A stretch of 64,000 nt of DNA from Stenogyne calaminthoides (lineage: Eukaryota; Streptophyta; Magnoliopsida; Lamiales; Lamiaceae). The translations under genes and the position numbers were made by a program. Positions 37,094 through 49,955 of the stretch are shown here, in pieces; positions within the stretch are counted from its first letter, which is position 1; the number at the start of each line of letters is the position of its first letter. Where the stretch lies: the NCBI GenBank assembly GCA_037126765.1, contig JBBCBC010000019.1, forward strand, positions 27,674,222 through 27,738,221, written 5' to 3'. Below the pieces are notes generated by a model, which saw nothing but the letters and a program-made list of their open reading frames with translations, did not search any database and was not told the origin of the DNA.

Positions 37094-38666
37094 TGTGAGG
37101 TTTTTATGCTCCTTGTTTTGAAACTGCAATTGGGAAACTAAAATCTCAAAAGCATGCCTAAACTTGTAAGGCAAAAGATCATGTAGACCAGTTAGCCCTG
37201 GTGTGCTTTTTTGCAAAGTATTAGTAATTTGTTTTACGTAAATGGTTAAACCAACTTTAATGTTTTCGCACGAGGTAGCCCTGGTGTGCTTATTTTGATT
37301 GATGAATATTGATCAGTGTTTGGTGTGCTTATTTTGATTGTTGAATATTGATCAGTGTTTTAATTCCTGTTCTTTTAATTCTCTAGGTTGATAAAATTAA
37401 TATTCCGTCATTGAGATTTTCTAAATTAGCATGTTATATGTATATTCTCAACATCAAGTATCAAATATCTTTTTCTTTCACCCACATACCACAGTAGCTC
37501 CTTTATATTTCAACTTCATAGTACAAAGATTTTATCAAGTTTATTTACTTTATCTTATCAAGTTTATATACTTTATCAACCATTTGAATAATGTTTCCTT
37601 TCATACTATCAAGTTTATATGATTTATTAACCATACGAACTGTGTTGCACGGGTGCGGGGTGCAGATACAATACGATTCGGGTGTGGGGATTCATAGATT
37701 TTCAAATTTTTAGGATACGATACGGCGAGGATACGTCAATTTTTTAATTTAATTATATATATCACCTGTAATAATATTAAAAAATTTACAACAATTATAT
37801 GTAACACATGTAATAATATCAAGAGTATTTAAAACACATGTACTAATATCAAGGAATTCATCCCATAAGTAACAAAACAACAATTAAATCAAATATCATC
37901 AACCTACACAAGTCATAAATCATAATAAAAGATTAATAAATTTTAATATTTAATAAGTTTTAAAGTGTGTCCTTCAAATTATTAGTAAGTTTTAATATTT
38001 TACAAAAAAAAAAAAAAACTCCAAAATTTAATAAATTTTACAAAAAAACCCCGATACATATCCGATACGCGTATCTTCGGAATAGGATACGCGTATCCGA
38101 TAGTAAAAAAAATAAAAAAAATGGGATTCGCCACGTGGCGAATCGGGTGCGAATCCCAGGTGAATCCCACCCGAATCCCACCTCAGGCGAATTCGATACT
38201 GCATACTGTTATTTTTTTAAGAATCCGTGCATTAGAGTATACGAATAATGTTTTCTTTCTACGGGCAATACTTTAATTTCGAGCCAAAGTTCCCCAGAGT
38301 CAGAATACAAAATCCTAATGAGTTGGACGCTGCATCTAGTACACAAAAAAAAAAAATTGTAATACTCCATTCTTATCTCTCTTATTTGAACATTTACTAA
38401 AAATATCCATGCCAAATTTTGATTGAGCATTGCAATAAATGATAGTAAAACAATTTTTTCTATTTTATCTGTACCCAAACATCTCACTCACATTCAATGT
38501 CATTATTTTTCCCACATTAAAATCAATTTTAGCTCCATTAATTTACATACATATCATTATTTTACTATTTAACCTCAATAAAAAAAATAATGTTATCCTT
38601 TTTAATACTAATAAACAATTCATTTTTTAAAACCGAACAATAAATATTCAGATAAGAGAGACGGTT
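37094..38666. other. Intergenic stretch between genes 2 and 3, no gene seen
   Basis: This contains the gene 2 3' region, a duplicated GGTGTGCTTATTTTGATTG at 37271/37321, and a GC-richer patch with GGATACG/CGTATCC words (37640-37735 and 38045-38105) that may be the ends of an unassigned repeat. No coding frame with a recognisable domain was found. Confidence 0.55.
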
Positions 38667-38922
38667 GTCACAATCACCCTTATTTAACTCTATTTAGTAT
38701 GAATATAATTCAATCTATAACCCTGCTATAATTTATTTTTTCTTTTCGAGCATTATAACGTCCACATCATTTCACACCCAAAATAACCTGTTCGCATTCA
38801 TATATATAAATAATGTGGACGTTACAATGCTCGAAAAGAAAAAAAAAATTATAGCAGGGTTACAGGTCGAATTATATTCATACTAATGGGGTTAAATAAG
38901 GGTGGATAAGGGTGGTCGTGAC
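38667..38922. mobile_element. Hairpin MITE (long inverted repeat)
   Basis: Arms of about 110 bp are near-perfect reverse complements: GTCAC..CACCCTTAT, TAGTATGAATATAATTC, AACCCTGCTATAATTT and TTTCGAGCATTATAACGTCC on the left all recur reversed on the right. A loop of about 40 bp separates them. No unambiguous target duplication was found, so the superfamily is open. Confidence 0.75.
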
Positions 38923-39113
38923 ACGGGGAGCACTATCTATCAATCATCATATCAGGAGAAGTGAAAGCGAGTAAAAGCAACAAAGAAGAAGTATTTTCCA
39001 TTAATGTACCATGGATTAATCAGGGTTTAAAGAAGATATGGTTCCAGTCATATACACACACCATAAAAATGGCTAATAATATTAGAATCTAGACTGCGTG
39101 TAAATTGCCAGTT

Positions 39114-42100
39114 CTATAACACATATCCATCATCATCAGAATCTGAATACAAGTAATCTTCACCCTCTTCGTCTTCATCGTCTAGAATGTAGTCCTCGTC
39201 CCAAAGCAGACAGCGGCAAGTAGCCGCCTTGTTTTTCCACTCCGCTCCACAAGTATAACAAAATTCAAAGCCACATCTGTTGGAAATGGAGAAAATAACT
39301 AAATACAGAATCCAACAAAATGCATGCATCCAAGAAAAATCATTCAGAACGAGAAATGAATTGGCGTGCAACTATCTGATCAACCAAACACCTTTTTTCA
39401 TTGTTCAAAAAGAGTTCTATAATCATTTTAGTTTTCATACACTCTTCCCCTGCTTAAAGTAGTCTAAAAGAAAACCTTACATTGAAAGTAGGAGCTCAAT
39501 ATAGGACAATGAAACAAACAAAGGAGAAAACTTCTTAAGAAAAAACCACAACAAATTTACATGCAACTTCCAAGTTTCAACACTGTAAAAAGTATTTCAA
39601 GGTTGGATATTATGATTAGGGAGTCGAAGTCATGTCTCCCCTACGGGCAATGGCTGTAGGCCATTCTAATCTAAAGCATGGTTAGCAACACAATTCTCTT
39701 CTCTTTTTTAGGAATTCTAGTTCATAATCCAGTGATGAAATATTTTTTTTTTTTTCGTTAAGACAATGGAAGGAAAAATATTCAATACATGAGTAACTAA
39801 TACTGTTCAATGAGAACTTGTTCGGTGAAAACAAATAATATCGACCAAATAATACCATTAAAAAAATGCACTTGAGTTGCACGGTGCAACTGGTGAATAA
39901 AAGTATTTGCCTCAATTTATTTATAGGATGCCAATACTCTGATATAGGAAGAATTCATATGATGTAGACAAGATGCATAATATAAACCATTTAGAACTCA
40001 TTGACATCAAATTAATCAACATATTTGACAATAGTAATACCTGCAAGTCATGTGGTAGCATCCTGCTGCAAGTTCAATCATATGGTTGCATTTCACACAT
40101 TGTCTCCACAAATTTGTTGCTGCTAATCTCTTTAATTTTGCCTCTTCTTGCAGGGGACGAGGATTTCTCATTTTGTAATCAAAACAAGTCATGTTATTAT
40201 GCCAAGGTGCTTTACAATTAATGCAGAAGTACTCATTGCATTTTACGCACTTTCTTGCTCCAGATCCTTCCGCGGGCCCCACTAACACACGTTTGGAAAA
40301 TTCTAGAACCTCCCTCTTAGACATTAGAGCAGAACATTTCGGAAAAGGGCAGTAAACTTTCTCGGTGGCTGGAATCGAAGCCTCCTTAATACGCTGAGTC
40401 ATAATCTCGATCAATCTAGGAGTCAAGAACTTGCTACAGCTGTCCATTTTCAGTTCGGTTTTACATCCTTCATGTGGACAATTTGGCAGAATTCCATGGA
40501 GTAGCTTTACTTCCACATGTTGTTTCATACAAGAAAAACAATAACGGTGCTTACACTTGTCAATAGAAAAGATCTGGGTAACATCTGCTTCCTCTAAACA
40601 AATTACACATGTCTCTTTTACGTTGGAATTATTCAACTCTTTAGCCTTGTTCACCTGAGAAATGATTGCTTCTCTCGCTAGTTTAAACGCGAATTTAATG
40701 TCTGCTCTAGGGACAATGGAAGGCTGACAGTAAATGAATTTTTCTCTAAGATAGGAAACTTGATTTATCAATGCAGAAACCGTTTTCTGTTTGGATGACC
40801 ACTGGCCAGTAACCTGCAATTGAAATAAAATTTTATTATCCAAGTGTACTTGCACGGAATTATTCAAGCACCATATTACAATATAATTTACACATAATCA
40901 TTAGGGGTAAACAAAATCTATTCTTATCACGAACATCAAGTAGTATGTATAGTTGTGCGAACAATATGGGAAAATAGTATTATTAGTCCTGTAAGCTACC
41001 CTTTTTATTTTAGCCATGCAGACTTCCATTAATTGATAACACAACCTGATGTTTGACCTCCTACAGCTTTTTTATCGGACCAAAATGTTGAAAAGTGGAA
41101 GTTACAAGACTATTTTCAATTTGCGAAAGTCGACAGGACTAAAACCAAAATATGGATAACTTATAGGACCAAGAGAAACTATTTCCCCCAAATACATACC
41201 CTGTTTTAATAGAAAGAGGCTATCTAAACCCAATCAACTCGGATTATAACCTTCATTAAAGTAATATTTATATTGCTCATATCAATCTACCTTGTAATAT
41301 GGTTACTTCTCAACTCAATACACAACAACAAACAAAGCCTGTATCCACTATGTCAGGTTGCCTATATGGATCATATTCCGACATCATTTTCGGTCTAAGC
41401 ACATGTTTCTTATTTATATTAACATATGCATGCCTTTTTTTAAATAGTTTCTTTGCAATTCCTATTATGTCTTCCCTTCCAATTTTAACTTGAGTCAACG
41501 ATTCATTGTTTTTCATTCGTCGCAGCTTTTCTGTTGTAAATCATTTCGGACAAAGAAACTTCAAAAGTAAAGGAGAACATGTTTAGCAATATGAAATACA
41601 GCAAAAATCAATAGAGTGTAGAGTGGGGGAGAAAGAAAACAAAAGAGGCAGCCTTACAGAAATATCTTAATTCACCAAATGTCCATATTTCTATTACCCA
41701 AAGTTGTCTATGATGCGTAGAGATTTTAAAAAAATCTTGTGAAGCATTCAGCATTAAGTACACTGTATACGTGATGATCGCCATTTGGCAAAACATATAG
41801 CCTTCTTTGACACAGAACAGCCAACTATTTTGCAGATATTTTTTCATTAGATACATAGATATTACATATATGGCCACTTCAGATTTCACATGATATAGCC
41901 TCAAACACCTAAGTTTAGGACTTCAACATTTGAATTTCCAGACTCATATATTCACCAGTTGAAGGAATGAACACCAATCCTAGTATTTCCATCCTTGTAG
42001 AAGTAAATCTTTCCCCATCATACTTTGTAAATGAATCAGAATATATGGACAAAATCAGTCTCCAAGAACTTAAATGTCAAAAAGTGATTTTTGGAAGTTT

Positions 42101-43902
42101 CTCCATCCTTAAAAGGTTTCGTCCAACTAAAACCAACTAGGAAAAACGGCAACTAAACATTTATTCCATTACACGAGGGTCGGCTATATGAATCATATCT
42201 CGTCTCATTTGAGACACATGTTCTCATTTACACAAAAGGTTAATTCCAATCACACCAGAAAAAATCACTTGCCACTTCGCATCAATCTGTGTTGCACGTA
42301 TTCTCCCATCCATTAATACTCCTCTCTTCGAATTCCCCAACAAAGACAACTGGTAAAACTAGTTTCCAGATACTCACAAATGACTCATCCATAATGTAAT
42401 GATGCAAATTCTTACTCCCAAAAGTAAAAAATTGTTCCATTTATCATATTAGTCTAGTCAATCCAAGGCAAAGCAACTCAAATCTTAGAATGAACCCTGC
42501 AAGTGTTCTCTGGAAATGTAAATCAAAAAGAGCTCATTTCCCGCTAACAGTAGGTTAGAGCTATAAGAGGCTAGTGAACTGCAATAGGTCAAAGATATTG
42601 GTGTAGTTCATGATGCTCTACCAATGGTAATCAAAATCAAACCATAACATGAAAAATACAAATTGGAATGATTTTACACACCCAATACCAATTAAACGAA
42701 CAATCACCAATCAAAATCTCCCATCGTCCCACAAAGATAGACCTCTAGGTAAAATTCAACGTATTAAGAATACTCTAAATCATTATAGTTAGAACATTAA
42801 ATTTTTGTTTTGTTTTCTCATTTCGCCCTTACATCTACTCATTTCCCAAGACAATTATTGGTATCTAGATACTGATTTGGAAAAAAAACAAGATACATTA
42901 AGTAGCGGCAAAAATGGAAATGAAAAATTAATGATAGTATTACATATAGTAAAGGTCTATCTTTATGGGGGCGGACAAACATAGAAAACAAGCCTATTTT
43001 GTAGGGCGGAGGGAGTACTCATTTTCTTGAAAAGGTCACATACAAAACAACACAATGTCAAAAAATTATCAGTCATCTAGTTTAAAGCACAACTCTAAAG
43101 ATAAAACACCCACAAAAGAATCAAACTCCAAGAAATATGCAGATTATTACAGCTACTAAAACTTTGAAATACAGAGTATAGGGACACATGGACTCACAAG
43201 TTTATAAGCCGGGTAGTAATCGCTAAAGAAAACAACCCTGCTCAATTCAAGCTCCAATGCAGCATTAAGGCCCACCACCAGAGCCCGCAATTCTGCACTC
43301 CTGCGGTTCGTCCCATTCATCACCAACGGCTTTCTTAACTCGAACAACAAATCATCCCTCGAATCGCAAATTGCGACGCCAATTCCCCCCAGAATAACCC
43401 CCTCAGGGGACTGATTCTCCACCAATCCTTTAAAATAAACCCTAAAGATTTCCGTATTCACTGCTTTCGAACTACCCTCACCGAACGGACGCTCAAAATC
43501 ATCCCCCCAATCCTCCCACTCCTCATCCGACATTCTGGAAATGTCGAGCGCCACTTGGCGGTCATGTAAACGGCGATGAAGATCGTCCTTTAATTTTTTG
43601 AATTCGATTTCCGAAACGGCTTGGTCTTTGAGTTCCTGCTCGAGTTCGAGGAGTTCGTGCGAGAAAATATCGGTGAATTTCGATACGTCCTCACCCGGTC
43701 GGGTTTCGACGGCGGCGGCGGCGGAGGTGGAGGTGGAAGGTTGAGGATTGAGAAACAGAGAGGCGGTGATGGCTTCTTGGAGTTGGAGATCGAAGGCGAA
43801 GTCTAGGTCGGAATCGAGGGCTTCAGCGGCCGTGAGTTCTTGGCGTTGCTCGGCGGAGATGACGTGGAGGTCGTCGGCGTCAAGAGGCGTCGGAACTGAC
43901 AT
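39114..43902 (-). CDS. RBR-type E3 ubiquitin ligase with RNase H-like domain (gene 3)
   Basis: Predicted exons on the minus strand are 43902-43198, 40813-40041 and 39276-39114, joined at GT-AG borders with phases 0 and 2, exactly as in gene 1, giving 546 aa. Order: an extra N-terminal segment of about 32 residues; UIM-like LQLQEAITASL (about 39-49); Ser/Ala run; RNase H-like domain (about 150-235), again with FKGLV in place of the first catalytic Asp but keeping AELRAL and SDYY; RING1 304-352 (CVICLEEADVTQ, CKHRYC); IBR (about 390-445); RING2 with CVKC and catalytic-type Cys487 in GCYHMTC; and an acidic tail after CLLWDED rich in Asp/Glu. It is longer and more diverged than genes 1 and 2 and is probably functional. 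Intron 1 is 2.4 kb. Substrates are unknown. Confidence 0.9.
41310..41420 (+). repeat. Retroposon 3'-end fragment in gene 3 intron 1
   Basis: CACAACAACAAACAAAGCCT followed by CCACTATGTCAGGTTGCCTA and TATGGATCAT resembles the widespread plant repeat AACAACAAAGCC...GTCGGCTACATGGATC found at RTE-type LINE and related SINE 3' ends. A second, shorter piece (GAGGGTCGGCTATATGAATC) is at 42176-42200. Both lie within the gene 3 intron. Confidence 0.45.
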
Positions 43903-44910
43903 TGTTTTGGTAGAGTGATTGCAGGGGCCGGGTTTTGGGAATTTCAGGGATCACCACCGCATGGAAAAATGCTTGGGGAATTTTTTCGAAAAATAGAGTT
44001 TAACTTAAAATTGTGGTGAGTACTTGAAAATTTATTTAAAATTAATTCATTTTTATTTGTTTAAATTATAATTTAATTTGAAAATTTTAGGGGTTTGATT
44101 ATGTGAGGAATGGTAATAGGTATGATTTTAGTATGATTTTAGTTGTTGTGTTATTTGATTGACGACAAAAATTTGTGTGAACCCGACTTCACAGTGAACT
44201 CGATTTTTTTAGTATCATTGTTATGTGTAAAAAACGATCACTGTTGCGTATAAAAATTATTACTGTTATGCACAAAAACTCTAACTCTTTAAAAATACTT
44301 TATATTTTTAAGCAGTGAAATATTTTATACATAACAGTGATAGAGTTCATGTATAGATATGTTAAATATGAGTGTTACTCTTGATTGACAAATATTAGGG
44401 TTGACAACTCGAGCTTAGTTCAATTGGCTGACCCAACTAACCTGAAGGTAAGTATGAACTGAGTTATAAAAATATAGTTAAAAAAAATTGGGCTTATTTG
44501 GTCCGACTCATGTAGCTTGTGGGTTTAATGTGCTCGTGGGCTTATGGATGCCCTGATGGCCCGACACTATATTTATTTTTATATAATAATTTATCATTTT
44601 TATTAGAATTGAAGATTTAAATTTTATAAAAGACAAAAACTTGTGTGAACGTTAGTTCACTGTGAACTCTATTTTTTCAATATCATTGTTATGCAAAAAA
44701 ATTATCACTATTATGCACAAAAATTATAATTATTTAAAAAATAAATCACTTTTTTAAATAGTGATAGTTGTTATGTACTATAGTGATAATTTTTGTAAAT
44801 CATAGTGATAGAGTTCACGTATAGACCTGATTCATATGAGTGTCTTTATGAAATTGTGTTCTTATTAAAGGATTTGATCTGTTTGATATTTTTAAAATTA
44901 TTAATTATTA
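43903..44910. repeat. Upstream region of gene 3 with two copies of a ~200-bp repeat
   Basis: After the gene 3 start region, two diverged direct copies lie at about 44163-44370 and 44631-44842. Each opens with GACAAAAA(T/C)TTGTGTGAAC, passes through TATCATTGTTATG and AGTGATA, and closes with GATAGAGTTCA(T/C)GTATAGA. They look like two copies of one short non-autonomous element; part of the same word (TTCACGTGAAC) also occurs in the 32291-32810 repeat. No gene is seen here. Confidence 0.6.
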
Positions 44911-45216
44911 CTCCACCTGTCTCATACTTAATTGAACATTTACTATACACACATATTTTAAGAAAATAATTATTTATTATTATTAAAAGGGATAAAATTG
45001 GAGTTTAAATGGTAAAATAATGACATTTGTGTAAATTAAATGAGATAAAATTGACTTTAGTATTAAAAAAGTAATGACATTAGGTGTAACATTGATGTGT
45101 TTGAAGGGTATACATAAAAGATAAAATATTGCTTTATTACCATTTATAGAAATGTTTAATTGAGTTTGGGACATACCTATTTGACAAATGTTCAATTTAG
45201 TTGGGGACGGAGGTAG
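44911..45216. mobile_element. Stowaway-like MITE
   Basis: A 306-bp element starts CTCCACCTGTCTCATACTTA and ends, reversed, CTACCTCCGTCCCCAACTAA. Both terminal repeats continue into ATTGAACATTT. It is flanked by TA on each side (44909-44910, 45217-45218). The CTCC(C)TCCGTCCC start is characteristic of Stowaway MITEs. Confidence 0.85.
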
Positions 45217-46241
45217 TAATATAGAGCATTTGAAATCTTTTTTTAAATTATGTAATTCGATTCAACACAACTTTTTGTTCGTGAGAAAAATGTTCACTTG
45301 CCCTCAAAGTTTTTATATTATTGAATTATTTAATGTTTATGAATCTAACTGTTTGTTTGTACACTAAGACTCCATTTACTTTAAGTGATGAGGTTGTACA
45401 AGAATTAATTATATAATATTATCAACAATTTACTTTGTTTGATAGAAGAAAAAAAGAATTAATCCTAAAGCCTCTAGAATAAGCCTAAAAATTGGGATTA
45501 TAGTTGATTTTAAATCCCACTAAAATGGGTGTGATAGTTTATTCAATGGAGATAAGGTATGACTAAATTAACCTCATCTCTCCCGTGAAGAAGGAAAATT
45601 CACAGGGATGAAAAGAGTCACTCTCATGGTCCGTGGATGAGAGAAATCATTGAATCGTGTCTTCTCCCCGGAAGTGGTGGAGTGAACGGAGCCCAACATC
45701 GGTGGCGGCGATCATGGCGTGAGAGGTGATGAAACTAATCGCCGACACCGACTCCTCGTCGCACTGTTGTCTTTCTTCCCAAAACCACTCATCCTATTTT
45801 CCAAAACCGTCGCCGCCTTGGAATTGCGTACAATGAAATTTGTCTAATTTGGAATTCTGCTTATGTTTTATTTGATTTGGATTTTGCTTTGTTTGATATG
45901 AATTTCCCCCACACCTTTCCTACTCCTCAATTTGATTTAGATTTTGTCTCTCTTTGATTTGGAATTCACATTGGACATTGCCTCTCTTTGATTTAGTCCG
46001 ATTACAAGAAATTTCTCTATGTTTTGGAATGAAGTTTGAGGGTTGTATTTAATTGGGTAAAAAACTGATTAACTACATTTCACGTGTAACACTTACTAAG
46101 AGATACATTGGGAAAAAAAATTACAGCCCACTACAATAAGTATTATGTGTCCTACCTATTTTGTCCCCTGGGGAAGAAATGAATGGGTTTTTTTATTTGA
46201 CATATAGTAGGATTTATCATGACTTTTTCACATTTTTCAAT
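45217..46241. other. Intergenic stretch, no gene seen
   Basis: A GC-richer patch at 45600-45840 (GGTGGCGGCGATCATGG, CCGTCGCCGCC) is followed by several TTTGATTTGGATTTTG words at 45870-45990. No frame of any length or domain supports a gene. Confidence 0.5.
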
Positions 46242-46256
46242 ACCCCATTCAGGTTG

Positions 46257-46404
46257 AGTGGGATACCCAGGTTCGATTCCCTTTGAGAACGAATTGGAGT
46301 TTGGGAGTTATAAGGTGGCTTGGTGAATTTGTGGAGTGTTTGGGTGCTTGGTGTCTAACTACTAACATCTAACAACTAACTTTGCCCGATCAAAAAAAAA
46401 AAAA
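46257..46404 (+). mobile_element. 5'-truncated SINE with poly(A) and 15-bp target duplication
   Basis: This begins AGTGGGATACCCAGGTTCGATTCC, with GGTTCGATTCC a good B-box, and ends in an A run (46392-46404). ACCCCATTCAGGTTG is present on both sides (46242-46256 and 46405-46419). The A-box half of the head is mostly missing, so it is 5' truncated. Confidence 0.87.
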
Positions 46405-47078
46405 ACCCCATTCAGGTTGTTTCACGTCATCGCCCCATCAATGCACAATGCATTAACGGTACATACTAATTATTATGAAACAATGCAATTTTGAACCGTT
46501 AATCCATTTTACACCGAGTTTGAGCTTCAAATATTCAAATGAACTCGTGAGGAATTGAAGGCGGTTGACAGAGATTATGAGCATATTACGTAAATGCCCT
46601 TGTATAGATAGAGAAAAACCCTGGTTCCTCTGTGCCAAAATGGATAATTCCACCCCTATTTCATATACTCTAAATTTGACAACTGTCCCATATTTTAATT
46701 ATTTAAAATCTAATAAAAATTGCAAGAAAATAGGTAACGGTGTAAAAAATGATGTGAATTTCTCTCATCCTCAACCTCTACCTTCTTGTTCCAACATGTA
46801 AAAAAAAAGTGATATTTCACAATTATTTAATTTCATATAGCACGTTTTTTTTTTATGTTTTTCTTATTTTAGTTTTTCTTTTTTCCAGTTTTTTCTATTA
46901 CCCGACCCGAACTTAACCCGGCTCAAGTGGTTCATGGTTCACCCGGCCTGAATGGTTCATGATTTAGGGTATATAGTTTAGGATTTAGGTTTCATGGTTC
47001 ATTCAAATTAAAATTGAATCCAACTGCACTTTGTGCAACTGGTGTACACAAGCATCACTCATTTGACATATATTTTAA

Positions 47079-48060
47079 GAGTGCCACTAAACACTCCCTA
47101 AATTCCTCTAAACACACCCCAATAAAATTTAAAAATTAACATGCATTACTAAACACACCCCATTTTTTTCCTATTATATCATTCTTCTATTAAAATATAA
47201 AAATAACACTTTCCTACCTTTCCTTTTCTCGTGAACATTTATCTCCTAAAAAAATTATTTGATTCTTTTGTATTCATTAATTTTTTTATGAAAACATTCT
47301 TAAAAATTTATATAAGATCAGAAATATATTACAGAGAAGTCAACTAAATTATTTCAAACATAAATAAATTCAAAAACTTAATTAGAAAAAAAATCTTCAA
47401 AATCATAAAAAAGCTAAATACAAAATAAAAACATTAAAAAGTAAGCTAAAATTTTAAAAACTATTTAAATTAAAAAAACTGAAAAAATTAAACGAAATAT
47501 ATAAAATATTTAAAAAAATCTAAAAAATAATTAAGATTAAAAATATCAGTAAAACTAAAGAAAATCTAAAAAACCCATTTTAATTAAATTAGTTTTAAAC
47601 ATTTATTTTACTTTTTAATATTTTATTTAATTTTAATTGGTTTTTTATTTTTTCTTAATTTACTTATTTTGAAGATTTAATAATATTTTATAAAATTTAA
47701 TTTAATTATTTTTCAGATTTTTTTTCAATTTTTGCTTATTTGATTTTTTTTTATTTAGTTCATTTTAAAGATATAGTTATTGTGTTATCATTTTTATATT
47801 TTAATATATTTTTCTCAAATTTTTTAATTATTTTTCCATGTATAATAATTTTAAAAAACTAGACTTATAAAAAGTAAAGAATCAATTTCAAAGTGAAAAA
47901 AACTTAGAGGACTAAAATCAAAATAAATAAAACTTAAAAGAAAAATAAAATAGTACCCCATATTTATATAGGGTAACTTAGTCATTTTATATATATCTAT
48001 TTTTGTTTTAAAAATTATGGGGTGTGTTTACAGGATATTGAGGTGTGTTTAGTGGCACTC
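47079..48060. mobile_element. Non-autonomous Mutator-like element, TSD ATATTTTAA
   Basis: A 982-bp element starts GAGTGCCACTAAACACTCCC and ends, reversed, GAGTGCCACTAAACACACCT. The inverted repeats are about 50 bp long and imperfect. A perfect 9-bp duplication ATATTTTAA flanks it (47070-47078 and 48061-48069), as is usual for the Mutator superfamily. The inside is extremely AT-rich (A/T runs) without any coding frame. Confidence 0.87.
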
Positions 48061-48379
48061 ATATTTTAAACTTATTTTTAAAATTCTTTTTTTAAAGTAA
48101 TTTCTAATCAGTAAAAATAATACTTAATTTTTTTTTATTTAGAAAAATTACATTCCGTTAATTAATCAAAATTTCGAGAATGAATCTATAAAATTTTGAT
48201 ATATATTATTCAACCAAAAAATTAGTGTTTTATGTAGTAGTGAAAAAAGAAAGTATAAACTATAAACACTTATTTATTTATTTATTTATTAATTCTGTTT
48301 ACTATTTTTATTAGATTTTAAATAATTAAAATATGAGATAGGTCTGATATGGGATCAAATGTTGTCATTGTGCTTTTCT

Positions 48380-49198
48380 CCCGTTCTTCAGTTTACACTC
48401 AAATTCCGGACAAGCTTTATTCCGACGAGTTTTCGTGCTTCTAAGGTTTGTTCTATGGCGATTTCGTAATCTTTCTCTTTGGCCGATCGACTATCTTTCT
48501 CTTTCACTTTCTTTTGTTTAAATTTCTTTCGTAAATTTGGAGACAAAAGAAATTGAGAGGATTCATTTTCATATATAAATACCTACGATTCTACATAATC
48601 CGGCTTTTGTCTTCAACTCGAGGTGCAGTAGTTTCTTTTGTGGTTTCTGTGTCTTTTTTCTCTTTTTAGTTAGTCGATTATCTAGCATTATGATTTCCAT
48701 ATATGCGATTTCCATGTTTTTAGACTTTCTACCTAAACCCTAATTTATACAATTTCCATATTTTAGATTTCTAAAGAAACACTACCCTAAACGATTTCCC
48801 ATTTAGATTTCTGCAGAAACCCTCAGTGTGTGGGATTAGGGATTTTGTTTTTTGTTTTCCAGATTGTGGTGTTACTTGCTGTACAACTTATGCATTGGTT
48901 CTTTAATGTAAAACACTCTATTTCTTTTCCATATTGGACCTCATTGTTGGTGTTTTGTGCCCCGGAAAATGGACACTTGAGGTGGCATAATAATTTAATT
49001 ACTTGTCGTGCAGGATGGGTTATGAACTTTCCTCTTGCAGTCCCACAGATCTAAGTCATGGTTTATTTTGTTACAACACAACCCATGTTGAAAATTCCTT
49101 TACGTGCCTAAATCTGAAATGTACCTGCATGTATATATACACTACACTTCTTGTCATGGTTTCATTGAACTATTTCAGTATTTTTAAATTGCCTACTT
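48380..49198 (+). other. Possible stranded gene 5' end
   Basis: 48385-48500 reads like a plant promoter-proximal exon: pyrimidine-rich leader, then CTTCTAAGGTTTGTTC, a possible donor. A possible acceptor TTGTCGTGCAG|GATGGG at 49015 is followed by ATGGGTTATGAACTTTCC (MGYELSSCSPTDL and then a stop in another frame). No domain is recognisable, and the region ends at an LTR-like sequence at 49199. It may equally be chance. No protein product is claimed. Confidence 0.25.
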
Positions 49199-49684
49199 TG
49201 TCACATCCCGATTTTCGTAGGCCAAATATGCATAGATTTATTAAGAATTTGCAGCGGAAGTAAATATTTTATAAAAAAAAATATGCACTTTAAAACTCAA
49301 ACGATTCAAATTTGTCTAAAAGATGTGACTACAATTAAATAAAAATACTTCAATCTCAATAGCTAAACATGAACTTAACATGACTCAATATTCAAAATAA
49401 AATCAATTGTTGTAATAGTAGAATTTAAATAAACACTTGAGGCAATCCACCGTCCCGCCACCGCACTCCTTGTTAATCTGAAAAATGTTAATGAGATTGG
49501 GGTGAGCAAAACAATTAGCTCAGTGGAGACTCGTTTGTCAATATTAAAAACCAATCATTTAACAATCACTGAATATGACAACACACTATAAATTAATTTT
49601 AGCAAGGACCCACTTGTGATCCGAGCTACTATAGAAACTGTTAAACATGTCATAAACATGTATTCTGTTGCCTGTTGCTGTAGC
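49199..49684 (+). mobile_element. LTR-like fragment
   Basis: This starts TGTCACATCCCGATTTTCG, a common start of plant LTRs of Ty3 type, and continues with CAGCGGAAGT and GGGGTGAGCAAAACAATTAG words often seen in such LTRs. It is cut at the right by the CACTA element. There is no coding sequence, and the family assignment is weak. Confidence 0.4.
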
Positions 49685-49702
49685 TATCACTAATACACAT
49701 TT

Positions 49703-49955
49703 GGGCTTGGACAGCTGTTAAAATAGCACTTAGAGAGCGGTTATAACAGTTGTCCAAGTAACAGCTGTCCAAGCTTGGACAACTATTAAAAAAACGCTGT
49801 CCAAAAGATTGGGCTTGGACAGCGGTTTTCAACCGCATTGCAAGAGGGGGGCTTGGACAGCGGTTATTAACCGCTGTCTAACTTATTTTTTTTTATAATT
49901 TCTTTTATTATGTTAGATAGACAGCGGTTATAAACCGCTGTCCAACATTTTTTTT
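49703..49955. repeat. CACTA subterminal repeat block
   Basis: At least six copies, in both orientations, of GGACAGCGGTT/AACCGCTGTCC and variants are seen, several as palindromes such as AGCGGTTATTAACCGCTGTC. In CACTA elements such blocks bind the element-encoded DNA-binding protein. Confidence 0.75.

Noticed and set aside
37640..38110. A repeat pair with GGATACG/CGTATCC words as a transposon with inverted ends
   Set aside because: The words are short and no matching ends or duplications could be aligned by eye.
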